A DNA stretch of 64,000 bases from Carettochelys insculpta (Eukaryota > Chordata > Testudines > Carettochelyidae): assembly GCF_033958435.1 (NCBI RefSeq), contig NC_134160.1, positions 14,743,001-14,807,000 of the forward strand, read 5' to 3'. The translations under genes and the position numbers were made by a program. A model generated the notes under the pieces. That model worked only from the letters and a program-made list of their open reading frames with translations. It was not told the DNA's origin and searched no databases. Position 1 is the first letter of the stretch, and each line of letters starts with the position of its first letter. This document shows positions 1 through 13,969 of this stretch, in pieces.

Positions 1-140
1 CTCTTGTAGAGCTAAGCAAACAACTGGTTTTTCAGCTCTAGGTGGAGAGGGAAAGGTCCAGGCCAATGTCACTAGAACTGTTTGGTGAATTGAAAAAGTC
101 CAGGTTGGGGATTTCCTCCTGGGTCTCTCTAACCACCCAG

Positions 141-274
141 CCATGGTCTGAAGAAGTGGGTCTATCCCACGAAAGCTCACCAGCTAATAAATTATTTTGT
201 TAGTCTTTAAAGTGCTACTGGACTGCTTTTTTGTTTTGATAGTATGTGGACTAACATGGCTATGTCTCTGTTAT
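141..274 (+). mobile_element. Penelope-like element 3' end with hammerhead-like core
   Basis: Begins with GGTCTGAAGAAGTGGG then CCCACGAAAGCTCACC, an arrangement resembling a hammerhead ribozyme core (CTGANGA, stem II hairpin AGTGGG/CCCAC, GAAA). It is followed by the shared tail through TAGTCTTTAAAGTGC to TTATC. The heptamer CACCCAG flanks it at 134-140 and 275-281, a likely target duplication. The same sequence recurs at 12.5, 26.0, 50.8 and 55.3 kb. Confidence 0.7.
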
Positions 275-281
275 CACCCAG

Positions 282-999
282 ATAAAGAATGTAAATGTGA
301 GGGTGGAAAGAAAGCAGAGCTACCACCACCAGGACCATTTCTTCCTCATGCACTGACTGCCTCAGGAATGGCCTAAGCTGTGTGTATCAACCACTGTCAT
401 AGTGATGGGTTCACCAAAACTGCATTTGTCAGAGAAACAAACTATATGTTTGAAAAAATTCAGCCAGATCCATCTGCTTGATTCCTTTATTACATGGTCC
501 TACTTGCAAAAGTGATTGGCTATAAATGGCATCTTATTACTCAGGGAATCTTCTCTCTCCATTTTTCTGGCTTTAGTTAAAAAATCAAATGTTAACTGAT
601 TTTTACCCCTCCTGTAGCTCTGCAGAGCTAACTCAGCTGTGGGAGTACCAGTGGCTATTTCCCCTTTGTGCACCATCAACAACCCTGGGTAATAAATTCC
701 AATCAGTTTAACCTGGGCAACTTTTGCTAAACTTTATCAAAAAACACAGTTTGGGTGGCCAGATCTTTATGCCTGGAAATGACGTGGAAGAAGGAAAGAA
801 CCCCACTAGGAGTTTGCAGGGGCAGCAGTTAGTCATTTTATATGCAAATAATGCCCATCTCATCTGGAGTCAGTGAACTGAAATAAACCTAAACCCCACA
901 ATGATACTTTTAACAGTTGGTTTTCAGAGGAAAGCTGCTCATTTACTAGACTGCTCCAAGTGCAAGGACAATGCTCAACAGAAAGCAGACAGCCAGGAA
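282..999. other. Non-coding flank downstream of LAPTM5
   Basis: No conserved exon, repeat terminus or RNA gene seen; short reading frames here lack any recognisable domain. Confidence 0.5.
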
Positions 1000-1546
1000 T
1001 TGAAAGCATTAGCTTTTTATTGGAACTAATTTTTCAAATCACACATGGAAAGCAAAACTGCAAACACTTGGAGGTGCAAAATGGCAGAGCAGTGCTGTAA
1101 AGATCCCAGCCTTTCAGACAGGCAGGCTGAGCACCCCACTGCAGTGCATTTGCGATCCCCTGCCTTTCCCCTTCCCCCTTCATTGAAAGCTGCTGGGGAA
1201 CCAAACATACTTCAGAATTGTGTTCTCTCAGGTATTTCCTACTCTGTGGCTCTAACTCTTTTCTCAGCTAGAGTGGTGTAAATAAGGGCTAGCTCCTTGG
1301 AAGCAAACTGAGTTGGCTGGGTTGAAACCATCAGGTGAGGAGGATCAGACCCTACACTCACATTTCCACAGCAGCAAGAGATTGTTCTGAGCTCCCAGTC
1401 CATTGAACAGTAGTGAAGTTGGTGCAGACTATAAGCAGACTCCTGCTGTTGTGGGTCAGTATTCGGCAGGGCTGAGCAGCTGCCAGGTGAGAAAGCTATG
1501 GGACATTCACAGCAGCAGAGACATTGTTCCTTTCAGAAGGTGGGGC
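1000..1546 (-). other. LAPTM5: LAPTM5 3' untranslated region (inferred)
   Basis: From the stop codon down to the first good poly(A) signal the minus strand has no splice-like interruption or recognisable repeat. The extent is inferred from the poly(A) hexamer; transcripts could be longer. Confidence 0.55.
1016..1021 (-). terminator. Poly(A) signal AATAAA for LAPTM5
   Basis: The plus strand reads TTTATT, i.e. AATAAA on the minus strand, about 525 bp past the LAPTM5 stop codon. Cleavage would be expected around 990-1005. Position and orientation fit; no transcript evidence is available. Confidence 0.5.
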
Positions 1547-1621
1547 TTAAACTCCAGAGTAAGGTGGTGGCAACTCCTTGCAGGGCAGTTCTAAGGCTTC
1601 CTCATATGAGGGCAGCATGGC
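1547..1621 (-). CDS. LAPTM5: LAPTM5 terminal coding exon 8 (residues 232-255 and stop)
   Basis: The acceptor is CTTCCTTACAG before GCCATGCTG and the stop is TAA at 1549-1547. The 24 residues begin [13 protein letters not shown] and end [15 protein letters not shown] and PPPYSxV are the hallmark LAPTM5 tail motifs; PPPY is a canonical WW-domain ligand and LPSY a related PY form. The spacer between them is 11 residues, several shorter than in the human tail, which explains much of the overall length difference. Confidence 0.95.
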   Translation of the reverse strand, partial: AMLPSYEEALELPCKELPPPYSGV

Positions 1622-4600
1622 CTGTAAGGAAGAAATCATTAGAGGGCACTAGCTGTGGACACAAGGAAATGTTCCAACTGGATTTTATCTTTTCCTAGGG
1701 CAAAGGAGTGTGGAGGAAGTGATATGGCTTCTGAGGGCCAGGGGTGTGGAAAATCAAAGCATGGGTGAATCCAGAGCCTCTGAATCAAAATACAGGAAAC
1801 TCTACAGCCTCAGTAGATGATCCAGAAGTTCTGTTAGTGCAGCCCCAGTAGCAAAACATAACCCGCTATGTAGCACAGCCATGGGAGTCAGAGCCAGGAT
1901 TTGGGCTCCACCAGGCCACCAATGGGGGAACAAAGAGGGCAGTTACCCCTGGGCCTGGTATTTCAAAGGGGGCTGGAGCTACAGTCGCAGCTGCTGCTAC
2001 TTTGGCTGTGACAGAGGCCAGAGCTCCATGCCCCTTTGAAGTGCTGAAGTAGCACTGCTCCAGCTGAGCACAGCTGCGAGGGAGTTGGTGGGGGACCAGA
2101 GCCACAGTCAGTGCAGTGCTGAAAAATGGTGGCCCTTGGCCTTGTCTCTTCAGCCCTTGGACCCCACTTTCCAGTGCACAGAGCCAGGCCCCCCTCCCAC
2201 ATTTCCCCGGGGCCTATGGCAGCTGCTGGGCTCCATACTTGCCTGGCTGGATGGTTGTCAGAATCAAAACTGGACAAAATTTCCAAATTGAAACACAAAA
2301 ACATCAACAAAGTTTTAATTCAATTTTTCACAACTTGTTTTGAGGGAGGTGATCTCAAATACTGGTGTTTTTATGATGTATTCTTATGGTTTTTGGAATG
2401 CTCTTTCAGTTGCTCCACACATAATCCCAAAGCAGCTTCTGCTCAAATCATCAGCAACGAAACAGTTAACAATATTGCTGTTCCAATTAGACTTCAAATT
2501 AACACCCCATTGAAGTGAATGGGGAAGTATCATAGCTTGCTTACACACTGATCCAGCAAAGTACTTACCCAAGAAATGAATTTTAGGCATGTGCTATCAA
2601 TTTCCATCAGATACTTATATTCTTAAAGTTCAGCACTTGCTTAAGTGCTCTGCTAGATCAAGGCCTTAGCCTGATTGATTCAGGCTGCCTGCAGATTCAG
2701 TAAGACAGCTCTGCATTGGGTCACACTCAGGTATCCTGTGCAGCAGAGACTCCTTGATTCAAAACTACTACATTGTACCAGTTTGACCTGCACTCCAGTG
2801 TAACTCCAATGGTTTTGCACCACACTGAAACTGCAGCAGTGTGGGAGCAAATCAGACATTTATTATTGTTTAAAAGAAGCTTCAATTCTGCATGAAGTAA
2901 CCTGGACTCCTTTTCCCAATCTCCAGCCACACCCTGCCTTTTCGTGATGGAGACCAAAAGCTGGGAATCTGAAGTTCTCACCTTCTCAGCAAACTCTGGC
3001 ATGACTTTCACCTCCTCTCTCTTGCTGGCTTTAAGGTACTTGAAGCAACTCCAGACACATTTGAACATGTAGGCCTGAAAATCAAAGGGGGAAACTGGTC
3101 TGTCATTGCATTACTTCCACAGAGCTGCCTTTCCACTTCCTGACAAAATAAAGCCAGTGACAGATGAACCACTGCAATATAGGCCTAGGCCTGCCATTGC
3201 ACTGCTGCCACTCCTGTGACCTGGATGCCAAGGAGCAGTGTGCACAAGCTATCTTGGGTCCCTGGACAAGCTATCTCAGCATGGATGCTTCACTCAGCAG
3301 ATGGAAGCTCTGCTTCGGTGAATGCTGGCTTTGAGCAGCCAGAAGGCTCGTTTCTGTAAGGTGAAGTCAAAGTGAGGCTATTCATGTGCTTAAAGTTAAG
3401 CAAGTGCTTTCAGGTTTTTATGGATCAGGGACAAGACTGGCCCGCAGAACTGAGCCCAGCACTGGGAGGCAGGTCACTGTATTTAATTTGATCATGTTTT
3501 CCTGAGTGGGGCAGTAACTCAGAGAAGCACTTTGGGCCACAACCTTTGCATCCCAACCCTCCAGGAAGAACAGGAAGGATACTTTCCAGTGGGAATGAAC
3601 CTAAAAGTTCTGCCCATTGAATTTATTATTCTTCCATTAGTTCCACTTTTCTGATAAAATACCCTCTGTCCCTGGAGAATTTTATGATATAAAATAGAGT
3701 TTTTCTAGGAAAACAGATCAATTAACAGACTGTGGACCAAGAAAATAAGCAACACACCATATGAAACAAACATTTGCTTTGCTGTTGCAGCAAGGAGAAG
3801 TCCTGCACGTCTTATGTTTATTGAAAATGTACTTTGGAATATGCTTTGAAATAAATCTCAAACAGAGCATCGGACAGAGATTAATGAGGGGATTTTCAAA
3901 GGAGCCTTAGGAACTCAGATGCTCTACTCATAAACCACTGAGATAAATGCACCTTTCTGAGACAATACAAATCACCAATTTGAGACTAAAGCATATGGGA
4001 GCTGAGACCCAATATTCTCATTCAAGGGGATCCAGCTGTGGCGTGAACTTACAGAAGCGATCAGGTGAATCCAGAGTCTGACCAGCTTTTAAAGACACTG
4101 TAATCTCCCCCAGCGGGGAAGTCCTCCGCGTATGATGATTAGGGTGACCAGCCATCCCATTTTTGGTGGGACGGTCCTGTACTTGGGACTTCAAAAAGGC
4201 TTCTCTACTTATTTTAGAAAAGGGACGAATTGTCCCATATTTTCCACCAGCAGCTGCTGGCCGGAGAGCAGGGAGCCCGCAGGCTAGCCTACTGTCAGGG
4301 AAGCAGGGGAAGCATGGGTGGCTGCCCTGTCCTTGCCACTTCCTCGGGCTCAGGAAGGTTGGGGAAAGCACCACAGCTGCTTGCCACTGCCACTTCCTTG
4401 GGACTCCTGGGAGCACTGGGGGCTTCCGTGGCCTGGAGGTCAAGGAGGGCGGGTGGCTGCCATCTCCTTCCCGGCTCCCCAGGCCTGGAGGAGCTGTCCC
4501 TTCCCCATATCTCCCTGTCCCAGATTTGGGAAAGGGAGATATGGTTGCCCTAATAACAATGGCATTTCACAACAATGCCCCTGCTCGGAATCCCCACCAC

Positions 4601-7600
4601 AGACACTTCTTTGACCCACTATGCCCAACCACAAACAGCCAGCCAAAACAACTACCCTGAAACAAATCAACCTAAAAAAAAACAAAATCAAAACATTCAC
4701 AGTTGCCAAGAAAAGATTTTACAGCAAAAAAGGTAAAACGCCAGATGCTCCACAAATTCCACTAAGGACTTAGCCATTAATTTTATATGAAATGTGCCCT
4801 GGTGGTAGGTGGCAATATGGTACCTTGAAAGAGAGAGGTGAGAGACTCTCCTGAAATTAGGAGGATGTGGGTACCTAAATGTCGTAGATCTCTTTGCAAA
4901 TCGAAGCATATGGGGCAGAACCTCCTATCTGTGATCTCAGTCTCATCCTGGATATCTGCACTGAAGCTGATACTGGAATTTGCATGAGTTTCAGCCATTT
5001 TCAGTGTCAGTAGAATCTTCCCTTAAGAAGTCTAGCTGTGTCAGACAAAGGACAAGTATGCTTAGGTTAGGCAGTGAGTTCTGGGACATCTTTTTTTACT
5101 ATTGCTCAACGTTTGCCAAATTCAAGCAAGGCCTGCCGCCATGTCCCTGAAAATGAAATCTGAAAGGGCGCGTCTACACTTGCATTCCTCTTTTGAAAGA
5201 GACATGCAAATGAGGGAAATGGAAAATGCACATCAGGAACAGATTTACATATCTGGCACCTCATTTACATATTCCTTTTTCAAAAGAGCTTCTTTCGAAA
5301 GAGCAGTGTCTACGCTGCCTTTCTTCTTTCTAAAGAAGCTCTTTTGAAAGAGTAATATGCAAATGAGGTGCCAGATATGTAATTCCGCACCTCATGTGCA
5401 TTTTTGATTTCCCTGATTTGCATGCCTCTTTTGAAAGAAGAATGCAAGTGCAGACGCACCCAAAGAGCATAATGGCAGGTCCAACCAATATGCAACTCTA
5501 AGCCCAAGCGTGAGCCTTTAATTTCAGGTCTGCAGCCACCTGCTTCTTATAACTGTAGGGCTGAGGAGAGCAGTTTTATTGCTGGCTAGAAACTTGGTTA
5601 AAAACTTCTTGCAGATAACAACAGAATGACTGAATATAGGCCATTCAGACGGGATCAAAATTCACCATCCAAATTCAATGGGACTTGGGCACCTAACTCT
5701 GGTGTCGTATGAAATTGCAGCTTCTCTACATAGCAGGAGAGGGAGGGAGTGGTCCTACTGGAGGGTACTGGTGGTTGTTGGACAGTTCTTGGGGTGGGGG
5801 CCACTTGGAATTCTGGAGGCTGCGAGTGCTGGATGGGATGACAAAGTGGGGTGCACCCCTTACACCTGCTCGGGCAGGTTTAACAAGAGGCCAGTTAGCT
5901 TACTTGGCATCACTTGTGAGAGGGAGGGCCAGTCTTGTGAATGAAGCCCAGCTGGAGTAAGGGAAGGAGTCAGGATACTGAAAGCAGAAAGAGGGCTGCA
6001 GAGATCATGGGGGGGGCGTCATCCAGAGCAAACCTAGGGGGAGAAGAAGCAATGGGATCCTGCTTTGGAGTAAAGGGGTGTGACACAAGGTTAGTAGATG
6101 TGGAGTAGAGTGGGCTATCACTGTAAACCCAGAAACAGGCAAGAAAGTGTCAAGAAGGCTAAAGGTTAGGAAGATTAGTGAAACAGCAGTAGGGACAGGG
6201 ATGGAGGACCTGATTATTGGATATGGGGTCCCTGGGCTGGAACCTGCAATGGGGCAGGGTTGGGCTCCTGTGCAAGCTTTTAACTTAATTCCATAAAGCC
6301 TGGAGCTGGGGCTGAACACCCCTGAAGATGACATTTAGACAGTGGGGTTCTGTACCCCTGGAAAGGGTGGACTCAGTGGTGACCTGGCTGGAGATCCAAG
6401 ATCCTGGAAGTCCATGGCATAGCAAGTGATGAGCAACAAAGGAGCAACTGACACAGCAAGAATCAAATTCCCTGAGGTGTGTGCCAGGAGGTGGGCTAGT
6501 CCTGAGTGTCTGGCTGGACTTCACTGAAGGCTACCTTTAGCGCATTGGTGTGAGCACAAGTCTGTCAAACAGGAGGATTCCATCAGCTGTGTGAAGGTAC
6601 TGATGGAGTGAAACCATGGAGGTGAACCTGGGGTGGGTGCCGGGGATAAGTAAAATATTAGCTGCCTTCTTCCTTCAGCACTGCCCGATACCTAGTGCAC
6701 AGAACATTTCTGGAATGCCCCCATCTGTCTATCCCAAAGATAAGGAGCTATCATGCTCACAGCACAGAAGCAAGGAGTCCCATTTGGTTATGGGGGTGGG
6801 AGGAAGATTGTTCTTGGCCATTCATTAGGTAGACAAGAGGGAGAAAATATGGGAAGTTTCCCTCTCCTGATATCCCACCACAAAGGAACCAGGAACAATT
6901 GTTGACTTTCCCAGCACCACCAGGGTACTGATCACCCCAAAGAAGTGGGGAAGGAATAATAGAATCATAGAACACTAGACCTGGAAGGGACCTTGAGAGG
7001 TCACCAAGTCCAGTCCCCTGCCCTGATGGCAGGACCAAGCACTATCTAAACCATCCCAAATAGATGCCTACCCAACCTGCTCTTAAATATCTGCATTGAT
7101 GGAGATTCCACAATCTCCCCAGGCAATTTATTCCAGTGTTTAACCACCCTTACCATTAGGAAGCTTTTCCTAATGTCCAACATACCCCCTCTCTTGTTGC
7201 AGTTTAAGCCCATTGTTCCTTGTCCTATCCTCAGAGGCCAAGCAGGACAATACTTTTCTCTTTCCTCATTGTTACACCCTTTTAAGTACTTGAAAAAGCT
7301 GCTATCAAGTCTTCTGTAAGGCCTCTTTTTTCCAAACTAAACAAACCTATTTTTTTTCTAGTCTTCCCTCATAGCTCATGTTTTCCAAACCTTGATTCAT
7401 TTTTGTTGCTGTTCTCTGGACCATTTCCAATTTCTCCACACCTTTTTTAAAGTGTGGTGCCCAGAACTGGACACAATACTCCACGTGAAGTCTAATCAGT
7501 GGAGAGTAGAGCTAAAGAATTACTTCTAGTGTCTTTTTCACAATACTCCTGTTAATGCATCACCATTTCAAAGATTATTAATGAGGCACTGAATAGAATA

Positions 7601-10600
7601 TTCAGTGCCTCATTAGCATTAGGATGCTTCCGACCACGGTACATCGTAAGCTCCGCTTTTGAATGTGCGTGGCTCAGTGCGGCTACACCACGGTCCTTTT
7701 TAAAAGGACACCGCACATTTCGAAATCCCCTTATTTCTCTCAGCTGAGGGAAATCAGGGGATTTCAAAATGTGCACGGTCCTTTCTAAAAGGACCCCCGT
7801 GTAGCCACACTGAGCCACGCACATTCAAAAGCAGTGCTTTTGAAGTGCTGCGGCCAGAGGCGTCCTAATGCTAACGAGGCACTGAATATTCAATTCAGCT
7901 CCTCTTTAGTAATCTTTGAAATGGCCATTTGCACGGCCATTTTGAAGTTTTGGCCAAGTGTAGCCACAGCCTCTGAGAATGGCTATCCAGCCAGCTATTC
8001 ACACACACCCATAGTAGTCCCTTCTAGATTGCATTTCCGTAGTTTATTGATTGGAAAGTCATGCGAGACTGTGTCAAATACTTTATTAGACTTTGGGTAT
8101 ACCACATCTACTGCTTCCCATCTGTTATCTGATCAAAGAAAGCTGTGGGATTGGTTTGACATGATTTGTTCAAATCCTTACTGACTGTTTCCTATTACCA
8201 TATTATTTTCCAGATGTTTGCAGATTAATTCCTTAATTATTTGCTCCATTATCTTTGCTGGCACAGAAGTTAAGATGACTGATCTGTAGTTTTCTGTGTT
8301 GTTCTTATTCCCCTTTTTATAGATGGGCATTATATTTGCCCTTTTCTAGTCTTCTGGAATCTCTGCCAACTTCCATGATTTTTCACAATGATAGCTAATA
8401 GCTCAGACACCTCCTCAGTCAGCTCCTCAAGTATTCTAGGATGCATGTTTTTGGGCTCTGGTGACTTGAAAACATCTATCTTTTCTAAGTACTTTTTAAT
8501 TTATTCTTGTCTTAAGCCCAGCCCATTTCCATTAGCATTCATTATATTAGTCATCCTGTCACCACTGACCTTCCTAGTGAAAGCCAAAACAAAAAAAGGC
8601 ATTAAGCCCTTCTGTGCTTTCCATGTTTTTTATTATTGTTTTTCCCTCTTCATTGAGCAATGGACCTGCCCTGCCTTTGGTTTTCCTCTTACAATCAATA
8701 TATTCATAGAAGTCCATGTAAAGATCAGAATAACGTGAGAATCCCCACAGGAGTGCCCTCAGAGAGTGTGATCCCATCTATTTCAGCAGGAGCTGCGTGC
8801 AGGTGCCTCAGGGCAAGACTCCAGTCTAGCTGTATGTACAACCCAGTATTAATAGGCCTTACTCTTCCTTCAGACAACTGATTTCATCTGTAGTAGGACT
8901 GACTTTACTCCTTTAAGCCCTGCTCCTTCTGGGATGCTCATGGTGCCTAGCAGCTGACAATAGTAGACCCAGAAGCAGTGAAATCTTGACAGTTTAGGCC
9001 CCTAGAGCATTAGAATCAAATCAGAGGTTCTCTCTCCACAGCCAGCAGAATTTTTACAGGTTGTTGACACAGGGGAGCTCAGGCACAAAGTTTCTGGTAT
9101 ATCTCCTGCTGGCTGCAGTAAATATTGCTTATGAGATTAGAGGAATGTTTCAGAGTCCCAGCCATGGTCACTTAGCACTTCGTTTAGCTCCAACTCTTTT
9201 AATCTTTTATATTTGTTCTTATAATGCAGGCCGTACTCCAAACCCAGCTGCCTCCATAGTGTGTATGGACCCATGCTCTGATTGCCAGAATCCCTGGGTG
9301 TGCAGAGCATTGATGCCAAAGATAAATGGCTCTGTGGATCATTTCCTTGTTGGCATTATATTGCTGCTTGTAGCTCCCTGAGGCGGTGACATTAACACCC
9401 GGCTGACTGGCCTGGTCAGTTATACAACCTCTTCAACCCATCAGCAACCAGGCAACAGCTGCAGGACAAAATAATGCAGTGCAAGTACCAGAAGCAGTTT
9501 GGGGCAGCCAAGCTTGCTGCCAGATATAATGGGACATGGCCCTCGGCCATGCTGCCCAGATGGCATTGCACTGAATTCCAGGGAAGGCATGCCAGGAGAA
9601 GGGCAACAGGTGAATGCCTGGCATAGAATTCTCATTGCTGGATGAGAGGTTGTTGAAATGTCCAGGCCTGGTCCCATGCTAATAAAGATCTAATAATCAT
9701 AATAAATTTTACCACTTTACCTTAACAGTATGTTAAAAATCCCCACCTGCCTCCCATCTCCCAGCATGGGCTGCAGATTTGTTTTTGACAACTCCTGTGC
9801 TTTTTTCCATCTGGGTGGTGAAGGAAAAGCTACTGAGCTTTATAGTACAGCATATTTAAATATTGATTAGCCCCAGGTCTCAGTTACAGTACATGGTTGA
9901 GGCAGAAATATACATCTCAAGAGTGCAAAGGCAGGGGCTCTGCAATTCTGGTCATCTGTTTTCCTCCTTCCCCTGTACACTAGTCATCTCCAGAAAAGCC
10001 CATATAGCATCACTTGATCAACAGGTAATAATTGTAATCATACCAACAACATTTTGCATTTTTTAAAGCTCCCCTTATCCGACGATCTCTAAGTGCTTTA
10101 TTACAACTGACTGTCCCAGCCAGGGGACAGATAAGAATTATGATTATAAAGCCTCTCTCTTATACCATGTTTCAGCTGGAGATCTCAAAGCACTGCCCAT
10201 CTTTAATATATTTCACCGCCCCTGGGGTGAATGGAGTGAATAGGCGGGGAATGGAAATGCCGAGTGTAAGTGACTAGCTCAGTTTCACACAGGAAATCTA
10301 TGATAGTGCAGGGAACTGCACTTGCCTCTTTAGCATTGCCAGCTAGCGTCCTCACCATTGGGCTATCTGTCTCCCTTCTGCACAGGGCAGTTAAACAGCT
10401 TGGTACAGGAAGTTAGTGGCAGACAGGAAACAAAATCCATGTGCCTCTCTTCCCTTGCCAAGTGCCTGCTTTACTGGCAGTGCAGAATGGAGTGCTGACA
10501 CCACACTTGGGGCAGTAATGTCAAGTTAGAAGGTGAATAGCTGGCTCCACATGTACAGGGACAAGGCTGGTTAGATGGAAGGACAGTAAACACCTGCAAT

Positions 10601-13600
10601 GGGATTTGCCAAGGCAGTGGAGGCAAAAAGGTGCTGGGTTGGCTCAATGGGTCTTGAGATGCTACTCTGAAGGGAACTGTGAATTGAAACAGATGAGTCT
10701 AAATGGGCCACATGGCCTGTTTAGATCTACAAAGCCTCTGTAACTATGGGCCTCACAGAAACTCAATGGCTTGGAAGTGGTCCCTTGTTTGAATGGGCAC
10801 AGCTGCCTTTGCATCCAGTCCACAGCGCATTATGCATCAGAAGAAAGTGAAGGGAATTGCAAAGCTCTAGCATGTACATTTCATGGGCCAGAGTTGTGTT
10901 CCGCTGTCAGTCAGCAGTAGCAGAGATTCACCTGTCATCCCCATGGTGACCAAAAGCCCCGTCAAAGGAGACTTTCATTAGAATAGCATGAACAACTTCC
11001 AAACTGTGAGAGGAGTTGGGTTGGGCATAACCTCACAGGAATGTGACAGAAGTGACATCTCATCTCTTAGGCCTCTGTGGTCCTCTTTGTCTGCACCTAT
11101 CTGTTGTCTCTTGTCTGAGATTCCAAAGCTTTTGGGCCAGTGTGCATCTTTCAGTTCTGTGTTTGTACAGCACTAGCAGAATGGACTCCTAAGTGCCACA
11201 AGGGTGATGGTGTTGATGCCAGCCAGTCTCAGCCTTTTACTTCCAATGACCCCATATTACAACAGAGCAAAATTTCAGGGTCCCTGCTTTCATGGACATA
11301 AACAAAAGGTGTTCTGGCATGTGTTGCCCATATCTATTTGTGACACCACTGTCCCCTCGCAGGGCTCGAGTCTCCTCTTAGTAGCACCATGCTGACGCGA
11401 CTGAAGTTAATTTTCGTTTGCACCAGCTGAGGCTCATCCCCAAGGTGTTTCAACTCCTGTCATGCACAGTACCTCATTGAGCAAGTGAGCAAAGACATCA
11501 GATACTCACTGGGCACCAGCCCTACCCATGCACAATGGAAAGTTACTCATGCCACTGAGGGCAGATTGGCATAGCTCCACTGAAGTCTGAAATATAATGG
11601 TGTTGCACACACACACACTAACACGATCCTGTCCTGGCGTATTTTCCATCTCAGAGGAGTAGAGTCACATTCCCACACACATCTGTGTGGTGGGTCCAGC
11701 ACAGAGGGAAAAGCTTTTGGTGAAAATGGATGATGTGTTACCTACTCATCTGCCTAACCATGTAGTAAATTTACAGGGAGTTCTATTTGCCTGTGACACA
11801 AAGTTTTCAAAGGCTCCAAAGCTATGCCAGTCTCACCAGTCAGATTTCTACACTGTTCCCGAACCTGACACCTTGCTGTGCTAATATTAAAAACATATGA
11901 TGAAGTCATGTCTAGAAGGCAATAAGATAAGAATTGTCCTTCATATCAGCTAGTCTGGCTGCCTGGGAAAAAATCTCCACTTGACAAACAGCATTTTCAT
12001 TCAAGCTGCATCTGCTGCAATAGCTGGGGATGTGTGTGGCTTTTTGAAGTGACCTGAAACTAGTCAATGAAGAAAACCTGTTCTCTGAGCTTTCAAGAGA
12101 CAAATAGAAACTCTACCTTGACATCTTTTTCTAAAAGGTGGGGAGAAGTTAGGAGTGGGGGAGGGGTGTTAAATGAATTTTTGGGAAGCAGCATCCCTAC
12201 AGTTCAGTGGTTTAAACTGGAATAAGTTCCAGAGACATCAGGGCAGCTACACTGATTTTCATGAGCCCAGGATCTGACCCTCTAATAACTGATCTGATTT
12301 ATTGGGGTGTACAAAAGCCAAATCATCCCCCATCTTTTATTCTCAACTCATGAGTCCCCTGGAGGTTGATGTAGCCATGTCAACTCTCAAGAATGGGGAG
12401 AGTTGGAGCCTTGGAGAGGTTTTGTTTCATGGCTGCACTTGTATCTAAGCTATCAAAACAAAAAGCAGTCAAGTAGCACTTTAAAGACTAGCAAAGTAGT
12501 TTATTAGGTGAGCTTTTGTGGGACAGACCCACTTCTTCAGACCATCTGTCTGTCCCACGAAAGCTCACCTAATAAACTACTTTGCTAGTCTTTAAAGTGC
12601 TACTTGACTGCTTTTTGTTTTGATAGTGTATAGACTAGCATGGCTTCCTCTTTGTATCTAAGCTGTACACCCACTGATCCTGTGAAGCTCAGTAAGTACC
12701 TTTAATGGAAGGATTGGAGGGATGGAGCAAACTACAATCAAAATGGTTGGTTACCTTTAGGAAGAGGACAGCAATGAACGTGATGGTGAAGGCAATCATC
12801 ACTTTGACATACTCCTCAGAAGACAACTTCTCGTGACTTGGCAGGAAGCTCTGAAACGAAAGGTAAGTGTCCATAACACCCACAGGTCTTTATTCCAACC
12901 TCAAGGGTGTGTCTGCACTAGCTGGCTACTTCGAAGTAGCTGGCAAAATGTCAAAATAGTACACGTCACATCTACACGTGCCGTGAGCTATTTCGATATT
13001 GAAATCAACATTAGGCAGCGAGACGTCGAAATCACTATTCTTATCTGAAGATGAGAATAGTGCCTTACTTCGACATTCAACTTCGAAATAGGGCGTGTAG
13101 ACGATCCGTGTCCCGCTATGTCAAAATAGCAGGGTCCTCTATGGCGGCCATCAGCTGAGGGGTTGAGAGATGCTCTGTCCAGCCCCTGCGGGGCTCTATG
13201 GTCACCGCATGCAGCAGCCCTTAGCCCAGGGCTTCTGGCTGCTGCTGCTGCAGCTGGAGGTCCATGCTGCATGCACGGGGTCTGCAACCGGTTGTCGACT
13301 CTGTGGATCTTGTGCTGTGCAGGCAGAGTGTGTCTGGGAGGGGCCCTTTAAGGGAGCAGCTTGGGGCTTTGCTGGCCCCTTATTTTGACGGGGAGCACTT
13401 GTGTGTGTGGACGCTCCGCATTTCCTTCCGGGGCGGCTCCTTTCGAAGTTCTCCGTCACTACTTCGACATTGAACGTCGATAGCACCAGCCTGGAGGATG
13501 TGTAGACGATACGCGTCGAAGTAGCCTATTTCAATGTATTTACGTCGAAATAGGCTACTTCGACGTAGTGTGCTAGTGTCAACGTAGCCCAAAGCGTGGA

Positions 13601-13932
13601 TGAAACAATTGACAGATTTGGTTTGAGTTCTTGGAGACACTTTCCTTGCATTCCCTGTTATTGAGGAAAACTTTCACGATGGAAAGGTTCAAACACTCTC
13701 TTTCTGCTGAAGTGGCAGGGGACTAATCCATGAGAGTTTTTAATTTCCCAGTGATGATCAGGTGTTTGCCAATGTTCCCTGGCCAGTATCAGGGCTAGCC
13801 CTTACTTGTAATTGCATGCTGTCTGCTAGGAATATGTGTCATGGCAGACTATGGGTAAAATGCCTTGCTCTGATGAGCATAGGCAGATTTTGAGTTAGTC
13901 AAAATTCCTCTCTTCAACAGAAAATTTGAATA

Positions 13933-13969
<37 letters not shown>

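Larger units (their letters stand above)
3075..12754 (-). other. LAPTM5 intron 6
   Basis: A 9.7-kb intron containing a TA-flanked palindromic element (4142-4550), a MITE (5166-5461), a CR1 split by another MITE (6961-8735), a MIR-like relic (about 10200-10380) and an inverted PLE (12452-12651). The stretches 3075-4140, 5465-6960 and 8740-12435 otherwise show only unassigned sequence. Confidence 0.8.

Noticed and set aside
13163..13486. Similar small proteins predicted at 13.2, 32.1 and 43.2 kb
   Set aside because: They recur because all three lie in copies of one MITE; frames differ by stops and shifts and encode no domain.
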